Of a DNA stretch of 64,000 nt, positions 18,455-28,433 are shown piece by piece (the first letter of the stretch is position 1; each line of letters starts with the position of its first letter). This stretch comes from Pelagomonas calceolata (Eukaryota; Sar; Pelagophyceae; Pelagomonadales; Pelagomonadaceae): the NCBI GenBank assembly GCA_918797485.1, contig CAKKNE010000005.1, positions 3,348,001-3,412,000 of the forward strand, given 5' to 3'. Under the pieces are notes generated by a model. That model was not told the DNA's origin. It ran no database searches and saw nothing but the letters and a program-made list of their open reading frames with translations. The position numbers and the translations under genes were made by a program.

Positions 18455-18638
18455 CTTTTTGCCCCTCATGCTGTGGCAGGGCGGTTTTGCAGTGTGGAGC
18501 CGCGCAGTGGTGCTTTTGGGCTGGCGCGCGGCTGAGAGATCGTCTCCTTTGCAATATGCAGTGCTCGTACGGCTCTGGCAAAGCGCGCTGACGCCGCAGT
18601 GTGGCACACTGGTTCAAAACCAAGGAGAGCGGCGGCTT

Positions 18639-18662
18639 TCTAGTGTCTTACTTGCCGCTAGG
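18639..18662 (+). promoter_or_regulatory. 24-bp conserved upstream element
   Basis: Reads TCTAGTG, TCTTACTTGC, CGCTAGG in the 18455-18820 spacer between the SNF2 gene and the small secreted-protein gene (start 18821, 159 bp away, same direction). Nothing else is recognised in this spacer. Confidence 0.6.
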
Positions 18663-18820
18663 TAACAGTTTTAGCCACACAATTCTTCTCGCGCACCGAT
18701 CCTTCGTGAGCCCGCCCCACGTGTCTTTCGCGCGACGAGTCGCGCTCAGCAAATCGGTGCCAAATTACAAATCAGTTGGTGTGTGTTGTCAAAGACAGAC
18801 AGTGCATCCTATCAACCACC

Positions 18821-19216
18821 ATGGGCTGCCCCCGCACGGTCTACGTCTTCTTGCTCCTCTCCAGCTACTTCGTGCTGGCCGAGGCGGGCCGCGGCCGCCA
18901 AGCGTTAGAAGAAATCAAGAGGAGGCAAACGCAGGCGCGCAGGTCGATGGAGGAGCGCGTCCAGCGGGCGAACCGCCAGCGGCCAAACAACGGCAAGCCG
19001 CGCAAGAATCCCGCCGCCAAAGTCGCCGCCGCCGCGTCTGCCACCGCGAACGTGGCCGCGGCGGCCGCCTTCGACGGCGCCTTCACGGCCGAGGAGGCGA
19101 CCGTCCCCGCCGCCGCGCCGCCGACGACGCAGCCGACGGACGTGCTCGTGGACTTGAGGGCGAGACTCGCGAACCTGCGCCGCGACATTGCCGCGCACTC
19201 CGCCGCCCGCGCATGA
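18821..19216 (+). CDS. small secreted Ala-rich protein
   Basis: 131 residues from the ATG in context caccATGg. N-terminal signal peptide (VYVFLLLSSYFVLAEAG). Then a basic, helical region (RQALEEIKRRQTQARRSMEERVQRANRQ) and an Ala-rich stretch, then DLRARLANLRRDIAAHSAA. No Cys in the mature part and no known domain. Probably secreted or in the endomembrane system; function unknown. Confidence 0.55.
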   Translation: MGCPRTVYVFLLLSSYFVLAEAGRGRQALEEIKRRQTQARRSMEERVQRANRQRPNNGKPRKNPAAKVAAAASATANVAAAAAFDGAFTAEEATVPAAAPPTTQPTDVLVDLRARLANLRRDIAAHSAARA

Positions 19217-19524
19217 TGCGGACACGTCGCTCGGTCCCCCGGCACAAGGCCACATCCGCCGCGGTGCGGTACCTGCTCGAGGTCTTCCCAAGAAACCACA
19301 GTCTCGCGGAGCCAGGCAAGAACAGCCCAAGTACCGCCCCACACGCCGTCGCCGTCGATGCGGTGAGCGTAATTGTACTCGTATACTACTTCTAGTACTA
19401 GAATCGACTTCCCCATACCTGGGCCATACGCCGGGCGCTAGCCGGGCGCCACCGCGGCACCGCCCCGGGCCCGTAGAAGTAATCAATCTACTAGTATTAC
19501 GGCGGAAATACGGACGAAAGAGAC
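19217..19524. other. 3' spacer between convergent genes
   Basis: 308 bases between two convergent stops. It contains AT-rich actagt-type sequence near 19396 and 19490 that may serve 3' processing. No gene seen. Confidence 0.35.
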
Positions 19525-21717
19525 CTAGACGGCCGGCACCGTCGCGCGGTCCATGAGCTTGTTCACCGTGCCGACGATGTGCTTCGCGTTGAGGCCCGCC
19601 TGGTCGTACTGCTGGAACTGCGTCGCCGTCTCGATGAAGCTGTCGGGAAGGACCATGGGCCGGAACTTCAGCTTGCCGTCATCGAGCGCGCCTTCCAACG
19701 CCAGGAAGTGCAAGACGTAGTCGCCAAATCCTAAGACCGAGTTCTCCTCGATCGTGATCAACACGTCGTTCTCGGAAGCGAGCTTGCGCACGAGATCAAT
19801 GTCCAGCGGCTTCATGAACCGCGCGTCCGCTACGGTCACGGCGATGTCGTCATTCGTGCCCTCGATCTCGGCCGCGGCCTCGCACGACGCCGCGAGTCGC
19901 GTGCCCAAGGACAAGATGGCGACCTTTTTGGAGGCACCAGCTCGACCCTCCTTGATGATCCGACCTTTGCCCATCGGCAGGACCTCGCCGGCCTCCGGCA
20001 TTTCTTTCAGGTTCAGGCCGAAGAGATCATTCAATTTCTCGAGGCCGTAGCCCGTGCCGCGCGGGTAGCGCACGACAGAAGGTTTATCGTCAATCGCCGC
20101 GGCGGTAGCCACCATGTTGATCAAATCCACTTCTTCCGCAGGAGCCATGATCACGAGGTTCGGCATGCATCCTAAATAAGTCAAATCGAAGCTACCGTGG
20201 TGCGTCGGGCCGTCGTTTCCTACCAAACCGGCCCTATCCAGGATAAACCGAACCGGCAGGTTCTGGATCACGACGTCGTGGACCAATTGGTCATAGCCGC
20301 GCTGCATGAACGTCGAATAAATGCAGCAGAAGGGTTTGAGGCCTTCTACCGCTAATCCAGCGGCAAATGTGACGGCGTGCTGCTCCGCGATGCCCACGTC
20401 GTACGTCCGCTTCGGGAACCGCCGCCCGAAGATGTCCATGCCCGTGCCGCCGGGCATCGCCGCCGTGATGCCGATGATGTCGCGATCCGTCTCTGCTATT
20501 CTACAGAGCTCGTTCGCGAAGACCGACGTTAACGAGGACGGTTTGGGCGGCGCCCCGGCAGGAGCAGGCGCCCCTTTGAACTGCTTGCCCGTGGCCACGT
20601 CGAATTTCGCCACGCCGTGCATCTTGTCCGACGCCGTCATCGCCGGCTGGTAGCCGTAACCCTTCTCCGTTTTTAGGTGTAATAGTACGGGCTTGTTCGA
20701 CGGCGTATCCCGCAGATTCTCCAAGATCGGCACGAGGTTGTCCAAGTCGTGGCCGTCGACCGGACCGATGTAGTAGAAGCCGAGCTCCTCGAAGAGCGTG
20801 CCGCCCGTGACGATGCCGCGCGCGTACTCGTCGATCTTGGCGTTGATCTGCTGGATCTCCTCGGGGAACAACGACGAGATGCCTTTTGCTACTTGGCGGA
20901 AGTCCGCGAAAGGTTTGGAAGAGATCAATCGAGACGTGTAGGCCGACAAAGCACCAGACGGCACGACGCCGCCGGCGGAAGGAGTACCGGTAGGCAAGGA
21001 CACCTGCCCGTTGTCGTTGAGGACGGTGATCATGCGCGCCTGCAAATAATTGGCATTGTTCATCGCCTCGAACGCCATGCCGCCCGTGATCGCGCCGTCG
21101 CCGATGACCGCGATGCAGTTGTTCTGCTGCTTGCCCTTCTGGGACTTGCCTACGGACATGCCGAGGGCGGCGGAGATGGAGGTCGTCGAGTGGCCCGCGC
21201 CGAAGCAGTCGTATTCGCTCTCCGCTCGTTTCTGGAATCCCGACAGGCCGCCCTGCTGGCGAAGGGTGCCCATTCTAGATCTACGTCCTGTGAGGATCTT
21301 GTGCGGGTAGCACTGGTGGGAGACGTCCCACAGTATTCTATCCTCCGGCGCGTCGAAGACTTTGTGGAGGGCTACGGTCAGCTCGACGACGCCTAACGAG
21401 CTACCAAGGTGGCCGCCGGTCTTCGAGACGGCCCGAATCGTATCCCAACGTAATTCATGAGCGAGCTGTTTGAGCTCCGGGAGCGACAAGCCGTTCATGT
21501 CGCGCGGCTCCACGACGCTGTCGAGGATGGGCGTGCGCTCGGGCCCCGTGTAGAAGCCGGGCGGGCCGCCCATGTCGTAGGCCGACCGCTGGACGCTGGC
21601 GCGCGCTGTTCGCGCGACGGGAGCGACGAGCGAGGCCGCGGGCGCGCAGCACGCTATCGTCGATAGCGCGACGCGCAGGCGCCGTCTCGTCCTATTTCGC
21701 TGAGACCCGCGAGCCAT
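19525..21717 (-). CDS. dxs: 1-deoxy-D-xylulose-5-phosphate synthase, plastid
   Basis: 730 residues, full length for the family. It condenses pyruvate and glyceraldehyde-3-phosphate using thiamine diphosphate, the first step of the plastid MEP isoprenoid pathway. Seen: [39 protein letters not shown]; the TPP/Mg site [23 protein letters not shown]; transketolase-like pyrimidine-binding part [35 protein letters not shown]; and [12 protein letters not shown] at the C-terminal domain. The first about 65 residues ([31 protein letters not shown]) form a leader consistent with plastid import. No introner interrupts it. Confidence 0.96.
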   Translation of the reverse strand: MARGSQRNRTRRRLRVALSTIACCAPAASLVAPVARTARASVQRSAYDMGGPPGFYTGPERTPILDSVVEPRDMNGLSLPELKQLAHELRWDTIRAVSKTGGHLGSSLGVVELTVALHKVFDAPEDRILWDVSHQCYPHKILTGRRSRMGTLRQQGGLSGFQKRAESEYDCFGAGHSTTSISAALGMSVGKSQKGKQQNNCIAVIGDGAITGGMAFEAMNNANYLQARMITVLNDNGQVSLPTGTPSAGGVVPSGALSAYTSRLISSKPFADFRQVAKGISSLFPEEIQQINAKIDEYARGIVTGGTLFEELGFYYIGPVDGHDLDNLVPILENLRDTPSNKPVLLHLKTEKGYGYQPAMTASDKMHGVAKFDVATGKQFKGAPAPAGAPPKPSSLTSVFANELCRIAETDRDIIGITAAMPGGTGMDIFGRRFPKRTYDVGIAEQHAVTFAAGLAVEGLKPFCCIYSTFMQRGYDQLVHDVVIQNLPVRFILDRAGLVGNDGPTHHGSFDLTYLGCMPNLVIMAPAEEVDLINMVATAAAIDDKPSVVRYPRGTGYGLEKLNDLFGLNLKEMPEAGEVLPMGKGRIIKEGRAGASKKVAILSLGTRLAASCEAAAEIEGTNDDIAVTVADARFMKPLDIDLVRKLASENDVLITIEENSVLGFGDYVLHFLALEGALDDGKLKFRPMVLPDSFIETATQFQQYDQAGLNAKHIVGTVNKLMDRATVPAV

Positions 21718-22045
21718 GATGCTGGCACGCTGCTACGAGCTGTGCTGGCTTGCTGACAGCTCGTCGACGAGCTGTGAGCTTGTGTCAGCCCTTCACCGCG
21801 GCGAATAAGCGGTAGATAAGCGCCGCACCCTCGACGACGCGGTCATCAAGTAAGGCTAGTAGCTCCAATGTCCGAACATGATTCGTCGCTCGCGTCTGAG
21901 ACCTCTCCTCAAGCGCCGGGGGTGCTCGAAAACCGGAGTTGGGGGGTCGTCTGGTGTCTTGGGGGCAATTAGGTACTTTTTTGAGGTTCGCGTTCGTCGA
22001 CGACGCTGCCACACCTCGAAAGGAATCAACACAAACACAAAAAAC
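21718..22045. other. spacer between DXS start and glycosyltransferase stop
   Basis: 328 bases. Repeated gagctgtg/cagctcg words near 21735-21780 form a possible hairpin. No gene and no 24-bp element seen. Confidence 0.35.
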
Positions 22046-23906
22046 TTACAAAATCAGCGCGTCACAAGCCCGCAGATCATCATCCAGCTTCGCCGCCAAC
22101 AAATCGTACAACTCCAAGTCGTCGCGCAGCGCCGCCGACACGTAAGCTAAAGCAGACGCGTCGTCCTTCGCCGCCCCGAAGCGCCGCACGTCGCCTGCGA
22201 GCTCCTTCAACGCCGCGCGACGTTCGATGTTCTGGTCCGCGTCGTCAACGGGCACACTCTTGGCCACGTTCAGAAAATGAGACGGCAGCACGCGCTCGAG
22301 CACTCGTAGCGACGTGCGCGGCCGCGACTCCGCCAGGACGACCTGGAAGTTCGCGTCCGCGAGTTTGTAGGCGCACCGGACCTTCGTCGTCGAACCTTTA
22401 CAGCTCTCACCATCGATAAACCACGCCACCAGGCGATTCGCGACTTGCGCGCACTCGTGGCCCGGCTTCCCGTCGTGGATGCACGCCACGAGGTGGGCCG
22501 CGGCGCCGTCCCTAGCGGCGGCGACGGCCGGGTCGTGGGCCCCTGCGTTATTTGATTGCGTGCGTGTCGCGACTCTCGCTCTCTCGCATCTCGTACGCCA
22601 TCGACGCGACACCATGATTGAAGGACACTGCACACACACAAGCGATGAGCACGGGCGCGCCGCGCACGTGCAGGGGCGGCTGGGGTAATTTCGCGACGAC
22701 GGCCACGGCCGCGTAGCGCGTCTTCGAGGCGAAGCACTTCTTCAGGGCCGCGTCGAGGCCGCGGCGGTTCTGGCGGCGGTCGACCTTGCAGGGCGTCGCG
22801 TCGTTGTCCTTCGTGAGGGTCTGGAGTCGCTCCAGCAACACCTCCGCGAAGCCGCGCCGGCCGCCGCCGTGCGCGCCGGCCTCGGCGACCACCACGAGGG
22901 GGTGGCCGCCGCCGAGCTGGGGGCAGGGTCTCATATAAGCGTCCGTGAGGGCCTGGCGGCGCGCTCGCACACCTAATTGAGGAGCGCTCCGCGCGTCGGC
23001 GTCGGCCGCCGCCGCGACGCCGTGGCCTGTGTGTTTTTGTAAGCGGTCCTGTCTTCTGCTCGATGGCGTCAAGCTCCAGGCCGTCGACGCGACCGCCACG
23101 CCATACGTCGAATGAACGGTTGGTCGGGGTGATGGCGTGCTGGGGGGATTTACGCCACCTCTACGCCATCGACGCGGCTCGAAGTAAAAAACGGACGCCG
23201 TTTCCAAACCGTGGATGATGACGCAGCGCCCCTTCTCGCCACTTTTCAGAGTCGTCTCGGAACACGTATCCGCGCCCCGACAATTGAACGTCCTGTCGAG
23301 CCGCCCGTACTTTATCTGAGTGTTCGCCTCGGCCCATTTCAAAGCCTCCTGCAGGATGGGCTGCTCGCGCCGCTGCGTCGCCATCACCGCAGAAAACATC
23401 GACTCCCACCGCTCATACAAAGCGAACGCTTTTGAATTGGACCGGTAGACCTGGACGCCGCCGTTCACTATCGTAGAATGCTGCGCGACGCCGCCGGCGT
23501 CGTACGCGTCGAGGGCGTCGAAGAGCGGTTGTGGCGATTGGCACGCGAGCGTGTCCGAGTCCAGATATAAAGTCTTGGCGTAGGGCGTCCTCCTTAATGC
23601 TCGCAGCTTCTGCAATCGAAATCCCATGGAGTCCGTCGTGCGCGTGCCCGGGAACAGTTCTTCCGACGCGATGACGACGTCGAACAGTCTTTTAGCCGCG
23701 CCGCCCAGTTTTGATCGTGATGCCAATTCGCCCAGCGTCGCGGCGTCGGCGACGAGCGTCGAGTTCGCGCGCGCGTCGACGCGTTTTAGTTGCGCGGCGG
23801 CTAGCAGGACTTCATCTAACCGATTCGAGACGAAGAGGTAGCCGCGGTTTTCGGGGCTTTGGGCTGCACATGCGGCGGCTAGCAGCCAGCCTATTGCGCG
23901 GCGCAT
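22046..23906 (-). CDS. GT-A glycosyltransferase with C-terminal extension
   Basis: Three exons, 23906-23210, 23023-22640 and 22542-22046, giving 525 residues with both joins in frame. Signal peptide or anchor MRRAIGWLLAAACAAQS, so probably a Golgi/ER enzyme. GT-A core: GYLFVSNRLDEVLLAA, KLRALRRTPYAKTLYLDSDT with the metal-binding DxD as DSD, then NGGVQVYRSN. This is nucleotide-diphospho-sugar transferase (glycogenin/GT77-like) style; donor and acceptor are unknown. The C-terminal half (LVVVAEAGAHGGG..., ACIHDGKPGHECAQVANRLVAWFIDG) is a second, unassigned domain. It could in principle be two genes if the join at 22640/22542 is wrong. Confidence 0.72.
22543..22639 (-). mobile_element. introner in glycosyltransferase gene
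   Basis: 97-nt intron: donor GTGTGTGT, internal GTCGCGTCGATGGCGT, acceptor AACGCAG. Splicing gives ...VLIA-W-AHDPAVAA in frame. Confidence 0.6.
23024..23209 (-). mobile_element. introner in glycosyltransferase gene
   Basis: 186-nt intron. Donor GTTTGGAA followed by ACGGCGTCC, the left end shared with other introners here; internal GCGTCGATGGCGT and GACGCCATCGAG; acceptor AAACACACAG. The join CVIIHG|HGVAAAA is in frame (phase 1). Confidence 0.7.
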
Positions 23907-24035
23907 TGGCGCTGCACGACCAGTGGCGCTTTGCAGCCGTTCGCAGCGGTCACAGAACGTATCAAAGAGCTGGCTATTGGATGCTACGAAGCGATTGGCG
24001 CATGGGTGTGTGCAATTGCTCGATTTTTGCACCAT

Positions 24036-24059
24036 GCTAGTGTCTTACAAGCCGCTAGC
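24036..24059 (+). promoter_or_regulatory. 24-bp conserved upstream element
   Basis: Reads GCTAGTG, TCTTACAAGC, CGCTAGC. Lies between divergent genes: 130 bp from the glycosyltransferase Met (23906) and 270 bp from the Met at 24329 towards which it points. The rest of the 23907-24328 spacer is featureless. Confidence 0.7.
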
Positions 24060-24328
24060 GCGCAAGGCCCAGAGATGCCGTTAAAGATCGTCGGCAGGTC
24101 GCCGAGACGCGGTGATTGCAGACTTCTGTAAATCAGCCTCGTGAGGCCGCTCTCGATTGGCTGCTTGTCGGATGTGAATTGTAGAAACTTAAACTCCGCG
24201 GTTACGCGAGCAGCGATCGGCAAAACGCCGTCGTCGACTTAGAGGAGACTAGCTTCCTTGCTGCTTGACGCGCGGTTGCAGCTGAGCCATAACGAGTGCA
24301 TACAACAGCTGTACACCAAAGCTGCACG

Positions 24329-25336
24329 ATGCGCAGCCTCGTCCTAGCGTGCGCGCTCACGACGGCTGCCGCCTGGCGCTTCCCGGGCCTCGCGCGCCCG
24401 CGGGAGGAGGACGTCATCGAGAAAGTCGAGACCACCGGCCCGCGCGAGCTAACGATCGAGACGCACGACTACGAGGCCCACGAGTCGACCATGGTCCTGC
24501 CCTTCGAGGACACGCACGCGTGCCTCCTGCAGTCCCTCAAGGACTACCTCGATACCCACGCTGAAGATCAATTCGAGTCGAAGATCATGCTCAAGATCGG
24601 CGGGCACCGCGTCGACTCGAATGCCGCGGACTACTTCAGGATGATGCCCGACGGCGTTTGTGCGCGGCGTCCTACCTTTCTGCGACGCGGCGATGGCGTC
24701 CGCGGGGGCACCGCGACCCTCCCATACGCCATCGACGCGATGCCCGCAGGTCATCTCCAAGACGCTCATCCACTTGATGGAGCGGCCGCCGGGGCGCACG
24801 TCGCGGCACATCGAGCGCATCATCGGGTCGCAGAAGACGTTGAGATTGCAGGACCTCCTGATCCTCGCGACGGACACGGAGTCGCTCCACCCGGACATCG
24901 ACACGGACATCGTGCTGTTGTTATCTGTGTGGAAATGAAACTTTGGGCGGCCCGCGCCATCGACGTGCTTCCCTAGCTGCGTCTGCTTGTTGGCGCGGCG
25001 ATTCCACGCCATCAACGCGACGTTGTCCCCGTGGCCGCGTCGGCTCGATCGCGTATAACCTAACTCACCGGTCGATCTTCGCACAGGTCGACGGACTTCT
25101 CGGAGATCCACCCCTGGCTCGTGGTCTGGCACGGCAACGAGGTGCCCGTCCTGCAGTACCTCCACGACCACAACTACGTCTGCTACAAGGAGGGCCACGA
25201 GCACTGGTGCGTCGGCGGCCAGCGCGCGATCGCCGCGGGCCTGACGGAGTTCTGCGGCTGCCAGCATATCTACGCGGGCTGCCAGGCGTTCCCCGCCGAC
25301 CCCGCGGCCACTCCGCCGCCGACGGACGAGGACTAG
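24329..25336 (+). CDS. secreted protein of unknown function
   Basis: Three exons, 24329-24655, 24750-24916 and 25087-25336, giving 247 residues. Signal peptide MRSLVLACALTTAAAWRFPG. The mature part has ETHDYEAHESTMVLPFEDTHACLLQSL, KIMLKIGGHRVDS, then a long helix-rich segment and a His/Trp/Cys-rich end (EIHPWLVVWHGNEVPVLQYL, NYVCYKEGHEHWCVGG, EFCGCQHIYAGC) likely to be disulfide-bonded. No known family. Both introns are introner-like, and both joins keep the frame (FRMMPDG|VISKTLIH; DTDIVL|STDFSEIH). Confidence 0.65.
24656..24749 (+). mobile_element. introner in secreted-protein gene, intron 1
   Basis: 94 nt: donor GTTTGTGC then GCGGCGTCC, inverted pair CGGCGATGGCGT ... ACGCCATCGACGCG, acceptor CCCGCAG. 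Phase 0 on both sides. Confidence 0.75.
24917..25086 (+). mobile_element. introner, CTGTGTGG family, intron 2
   Basis: 170 nt: donor GTTGTTAT, then CTGTGTGGAAATG, two internal copies of the GCCATCGACG / GCCATCAACG word, acceptor TTCGCACAG. The right flank GTCGACGG matches the left only partly, so this copy seems older. The +12 in-frame alternative GT is present. Confidence 0.7.
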
Positions 25337-25432
25337 AGAAGTCTTTCCCCCCTTCCTTTTCCCCGTGGTATACGTTCTTCCTTTGTTGACTTTTGTCTGC
25401 GTCTTTCGCTCGCTGCGATGACTCCCTGAACT

Positions 25433-25516
25433 GATGGCGTATCTCGACAACGACCCCGTTGTTGGAACTTGTGAGCCACCGACGCGTCTACGCCACCGCC
25501 ACGCCATCGCCGCGAT
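25433..25516. repeat. introner-like inverted repeat outside coding sequence
   Basis: CTGATGGCGT ... ACGCCATCGCCGCG pair in the spacer between convergent genes (25337-25601). It could be a 3'-UTR intron of the minus-strand gene or an element with no splicing role. Confidence 0.4.
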
Positions 25517-25601
25517 GAGAGACTAGTAGTGTGGATACTTACCCGCCTCCCAGAGCGGGTCCTCCGCGCCGCGGCCGGCGCGGGTCTGTGCCCTCGCGAG
25601 T

Positions 25602-26103
25602 CTACTTCCTCCAGAACGCGAGCCGGCCGGCCACGTTCTTGAGGCGCGTGCCGAGCGGCTTCTTCTCGACGACCTCGTCGCTGGAGGAGTCGTCGCTCGC
25701 CGACGAGGAGGAGGACGACGCCTTCGCGGCCGTCGACGCCGGCGCCGCGGCGTCGTCGGTCTTGGCGTACTTGGACGCGAGGTCGTCCATGAGCTTCGTC
25801 TGCCACTCGAAGAAGCCGTCCTTGACGTTCTTCTTCGGCGCGACGGCGTCGCTGCCGGCGACGGCCGAGAAGCCTGCGGTCGGAAAGGGGGCGGTTTTCG
25901 CGCGCCGCGCGGCGCGGGGGCGAGCGGCGGCTCGCGCGCAGCGCTCGGCAGCGTCCGGGGCCCTCTGGCACCGGCGCGCAGTCAAACAGGCGGGACAGAT
26001 GCCATGGGCTCAGCCGATTTAAGCGGCCTCCGGGGGCGATTTTTGGGCACGTACCAGATGCAGCGGCAAAGCTGCCGACGACGAGCGCAGACCGAAGCTT
26101 CAT
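25602..26103 (-). CDS. small protein with signal peptide, Ser/Asp-rich
   Basis: Two exons, 26103-26055 and 25873-25602, giving 106 residues. Exon 1 encodes MKLRSALVVGSFAAAS; the donor is a canonical GTACGT and the acceptor is ACCGCAG; the join G|GC is phase 1. Mature part: GFSAVAGSDAVAP, a helix (FFEWQTKLMDDLASKYAK), a poly-Ser/Asp stretch and a basic end (GTRLKNVAGRLAFWRK). The Ala-Ser-Gly-Phe junction resembles a secretory or plastid (ASAFAP-like) cleavage site. The 181-nt intron lacks the introner inverted repeat. Confidence 0.55.
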
Positions 26104-26632
26104 GATGGCTACGGCGCGCGAACAAGCAAACTATAAGCGTCTATCTTGGTGCAGAGCTTCGACGCCAGATCGGGTTTTGCGCGCCGTTTCAGCCCTCTTC
26201 GTGGCACTACGCGACCCCTACACTGATGCTACGACGTCAAAGGAGCAGTAAACACCGGGAGCGAGGGGGGCTCGAAGTACATGGCGTCATACGGCAGCAC
26301 AGATTTTGCCCCCCGCGCGACGGTCTGGCGGCAGCGTTGAACACGGAGAAAGCGCGAGAGAGGTGCTGATTGCCACGGCGGGCGGTCCTTGCAAAAGCAG
26401 CAGCAGCGATGCACCATTTGGCTGTCTTGCTGTGCCCTCAGGCTTGCACCATCCAGCCCTCGCGTCGCCGCGCACCGCGAGAGCGATTGTGGAGTGCACG
26501 AGTGACGCTGGACCGCCACCAAACAACTGCTGCAACCGAGAACTATGAAAGGAGACATGTCCGCGAGACGCACTCGAGACGAGCCCTACAGCCTATTGGA
26601 ACCGACCGCCGCACGCAGGTGATCAAAACAAG
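26104..26632. other. divergent intergenic region, no gene seen
   Basis: 529 bases between the small protein and RPE starts. Short ORFs exist on both strands with no domain or start context. No 24-bp element was found. Confidence 0.4.
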
Positions 26633-27539
26633 ATGCAGTCCCTCATCGTCGCCCTCGCCCTCACGGCCTCGAACGCGCTCGTCGCCAAGACGCTGCCCGC
26701 GGCGCGGCCGCGCGCGGCCCGCGCGTCTGTCAAGATGGAGCTCATCATGCCCGAGAAGGACTTCCTCATCGCGCCCTCCATCTTGTCGGCGGACTTTGCG
26801 AAGCTCGGCGCCGAGGTCGACGCGTCGCTCGCGGCCGGCGCGGACGTCGTGCACTTTGATGTGATGGACAACCACTACGTGCCCAATTTAACGATCGGCC
26901 CCATGGTCTGCTCGGCCCTGCGCAAGCACGGCGTCACGGCGCCGATTGATGTCCACCTCATGGTGTCGCCCGTCGACCGCATCGTCCAGGACTTCGCGGA
27001 CGCCGGGGCCTCGTACATCACGTTCCACCCGGAGGCGTCGCCCCATGCAGGATGCGGCGTCCGTTGTTCAACGTCGCGTCGATGGCGTAGGGGGCCGGGC
27101 ACGCCATCAACGCGAAAAAACACAGGTCGACCGCACGCTCCAGCTCATCCGCTCGACGGGCTGCAAGTCCGGCCTCGTCTTCAACCCCGCGACGCCCCTC
27201 GACATCCTCAAGTACGTCATGGACAAGGTCGACATTATTCTGCTGATGTCCGTGAACCCGGGCTTCGGCGGCCAGGCCTTCATCCCGGCGACGCTCGACA
27301 AGGCGCGCGAGGCGCGGAAGATGATCGACGAGTCCGGCTACGACATCCGCCTCGAGATCGACGGCGGCGTCTCCGGCGCGAACATCAAGGAGGTCGCCGA
27401 GGCGGGCGTCGACATGTTCGTCGCCGGCTCGGCCATCTTCCGCGACCCCCGGACCGAGGAGGCCTACAAAAAGACGATCGACGCCATGCGCGACGAGCTC
27501 GCGGCGGCCAAGGTGCCGGCGAACAAGGTCGCGGCCTAG
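26633..27539 (+). CDS. rpe: ribulose-phosphate 3-epimerase, plastid
   Basis: Two exons, 26633-27046 and 27126-27539, giving 275 residues. It interconverts ribulose-5-phosphate and xylulose-5-phosphate in the Calvin and pentose-phosphate cycles. Leader of about 40 residues ([20 protein letters not shown], then [11 protein letters not shown]). Catalytic barrel: [85 protein letters not shown]. The metal/acid-base His and Asp residues of the family are present. Joining at a GC donor gives [17 protein letters not shown], the length expected from homologues; the nearest GT donor would add four residues. Confidence 0.95.
27047..27125 (+). mobile_element. GC-AG introner in RPE gene
   Basis: 79 nt. 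Donor GCAGGATG, then CGGCGTCC; inverted pair GCGTCGATGGCGT ... ACGCCATCAACGCG; acceptor AAAACACAG before GTCGACCG. The conserved RPE alignment around HPEAS-H-VDRT fixes the donor as GC. Confidence 0.8.
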
Positions 27540-27665
27540 GTTTGTTTCCTTCGTCGTGGTAACTTCTGGTTTCGTGTAGTCGTCGCGTCGGTTGGCGTCT
27601 CGTGGGACTTGTTGTTACGCGTCGGTGGGCGTCGTGGAACTTATGGTTTTGTGTACAACTTAGTC

Positions 27666-28079
27666 TCAGACGAGCGCCGGCGACGTCTCGCTCGGGCCCG
27701 GCAAAACTAGGGGAGGGTCCAGTATCCGCTCGATTTCGCTTCGCAGCGCGGCGGGTTTCACCCACAGGCGCTTCGCGGCGTCCGCGATCGCGGCGTCGTC
27801 GGCGGCGCGCGCGCGCAGCGCCGCGGCCTCGTTTTGCGCGGCGGCGAGATCCGCCTGCAGCGCGGCCCGCTCCAAACGACCGCTATAGTTCTGCGACGCG
27901 AGCACCGTGAGGAAGAACGCGGCGCCGACGTTGAAAAAGCCCTGGTGGTTTTGCCCCGCCCATTCCTTCCACCAGGCGCTCGTCGTCGTCGGGTCAACCA
28001 TGTCTTTCGCCTTCGTTGTTTTCGTTCGCCGCAGCGTGCGGAGCGCGGGCCGTAGGGTGGTGAGGCGTGTTGCTAACAT
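27666..28079 (-). CDS. small mitochondrial-type membrane protein, unknown
   Basis: 137 residues. Basic N-terminus with hydroxylated and Leu residues but no acids (MLATRLTTLRPALRTLRRTKTT), typical of a mitochondrial presequence. One hydrophobic helix (FFNVGAAFFLTVLASQ) is followed by an Ala/Arg-rich coiled coil (RLERAALQADLAAAQNEAAALRAR). No family recognised. The topology resembles small inner-membrane assembly factors. Confidence 0.55.
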   Translation of the reverse strand: MLATRLTTLRPALRTLRRTKTTKAKDMVDPTTTSAWWKEWAGQNHQGFFNVGAAFFLTVLASQNYSGRLERAALQADLAAAQNEAAALRARAADDAAIADAAKRLWVKPAALRSEIERILDPPLVLPGPSETSPALV

Positions 28080-28268
28080 GTTGCGCTGCTCCTCGTGTTA
28101 GCCACTCCGGCTGCTACTCCAGTGTGAGGCGATTTGTGGTAACGCGTTGCTCCTTATTGTGATGGGAGCCAATGGTCCAGTGCAAGAGCGTTCCCAGCCA
28201 GCGGATACGAAGCTTAAATGCCCTTGCTATCGCGAGCCAGCCACAAAAAACTTGTTTTGGCTGCTTGT

Positions 28269-28288
28269 CTAGTGTGTCTTACACTAGC
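28269..28288 (+). promoter_or_regulatory. shortened variant of the 24-bp upstream element
   Basis: CTAGTGTG, TCTTAC, ACTAGC: 20 bp with core TCTTACA kept. In the 28080-28433 spacer between divergent genes, 146 bp upstream of the Met at 28434. Spacer otherwise empty. Confidence 0.45.
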
Positions 28289-28433
28289 TAATCTCGACGT
28301 GTCGAGGTAAATCTCGTTGGCATTCGGCTCAATCGTCGAGCTGTGCATCGCCACTTCTGCAAAACCAACGCATCGCATCACTCTCTCACCTCGTGCCACA
28401 AATTTGTGCTTGCGCCAGCCAACCTACGCAAAA

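Noticed and set aside
20749-21396. 215-codon plus-strand ORF inside DXS
   Set aside because: Antisense shadow of a highly conserved enzyme.
26229-26573. 114-codon minus-strand ORF upstream of RPE
   Set aside because: No domain, poor start context, irregular composition; treated as intergenic.
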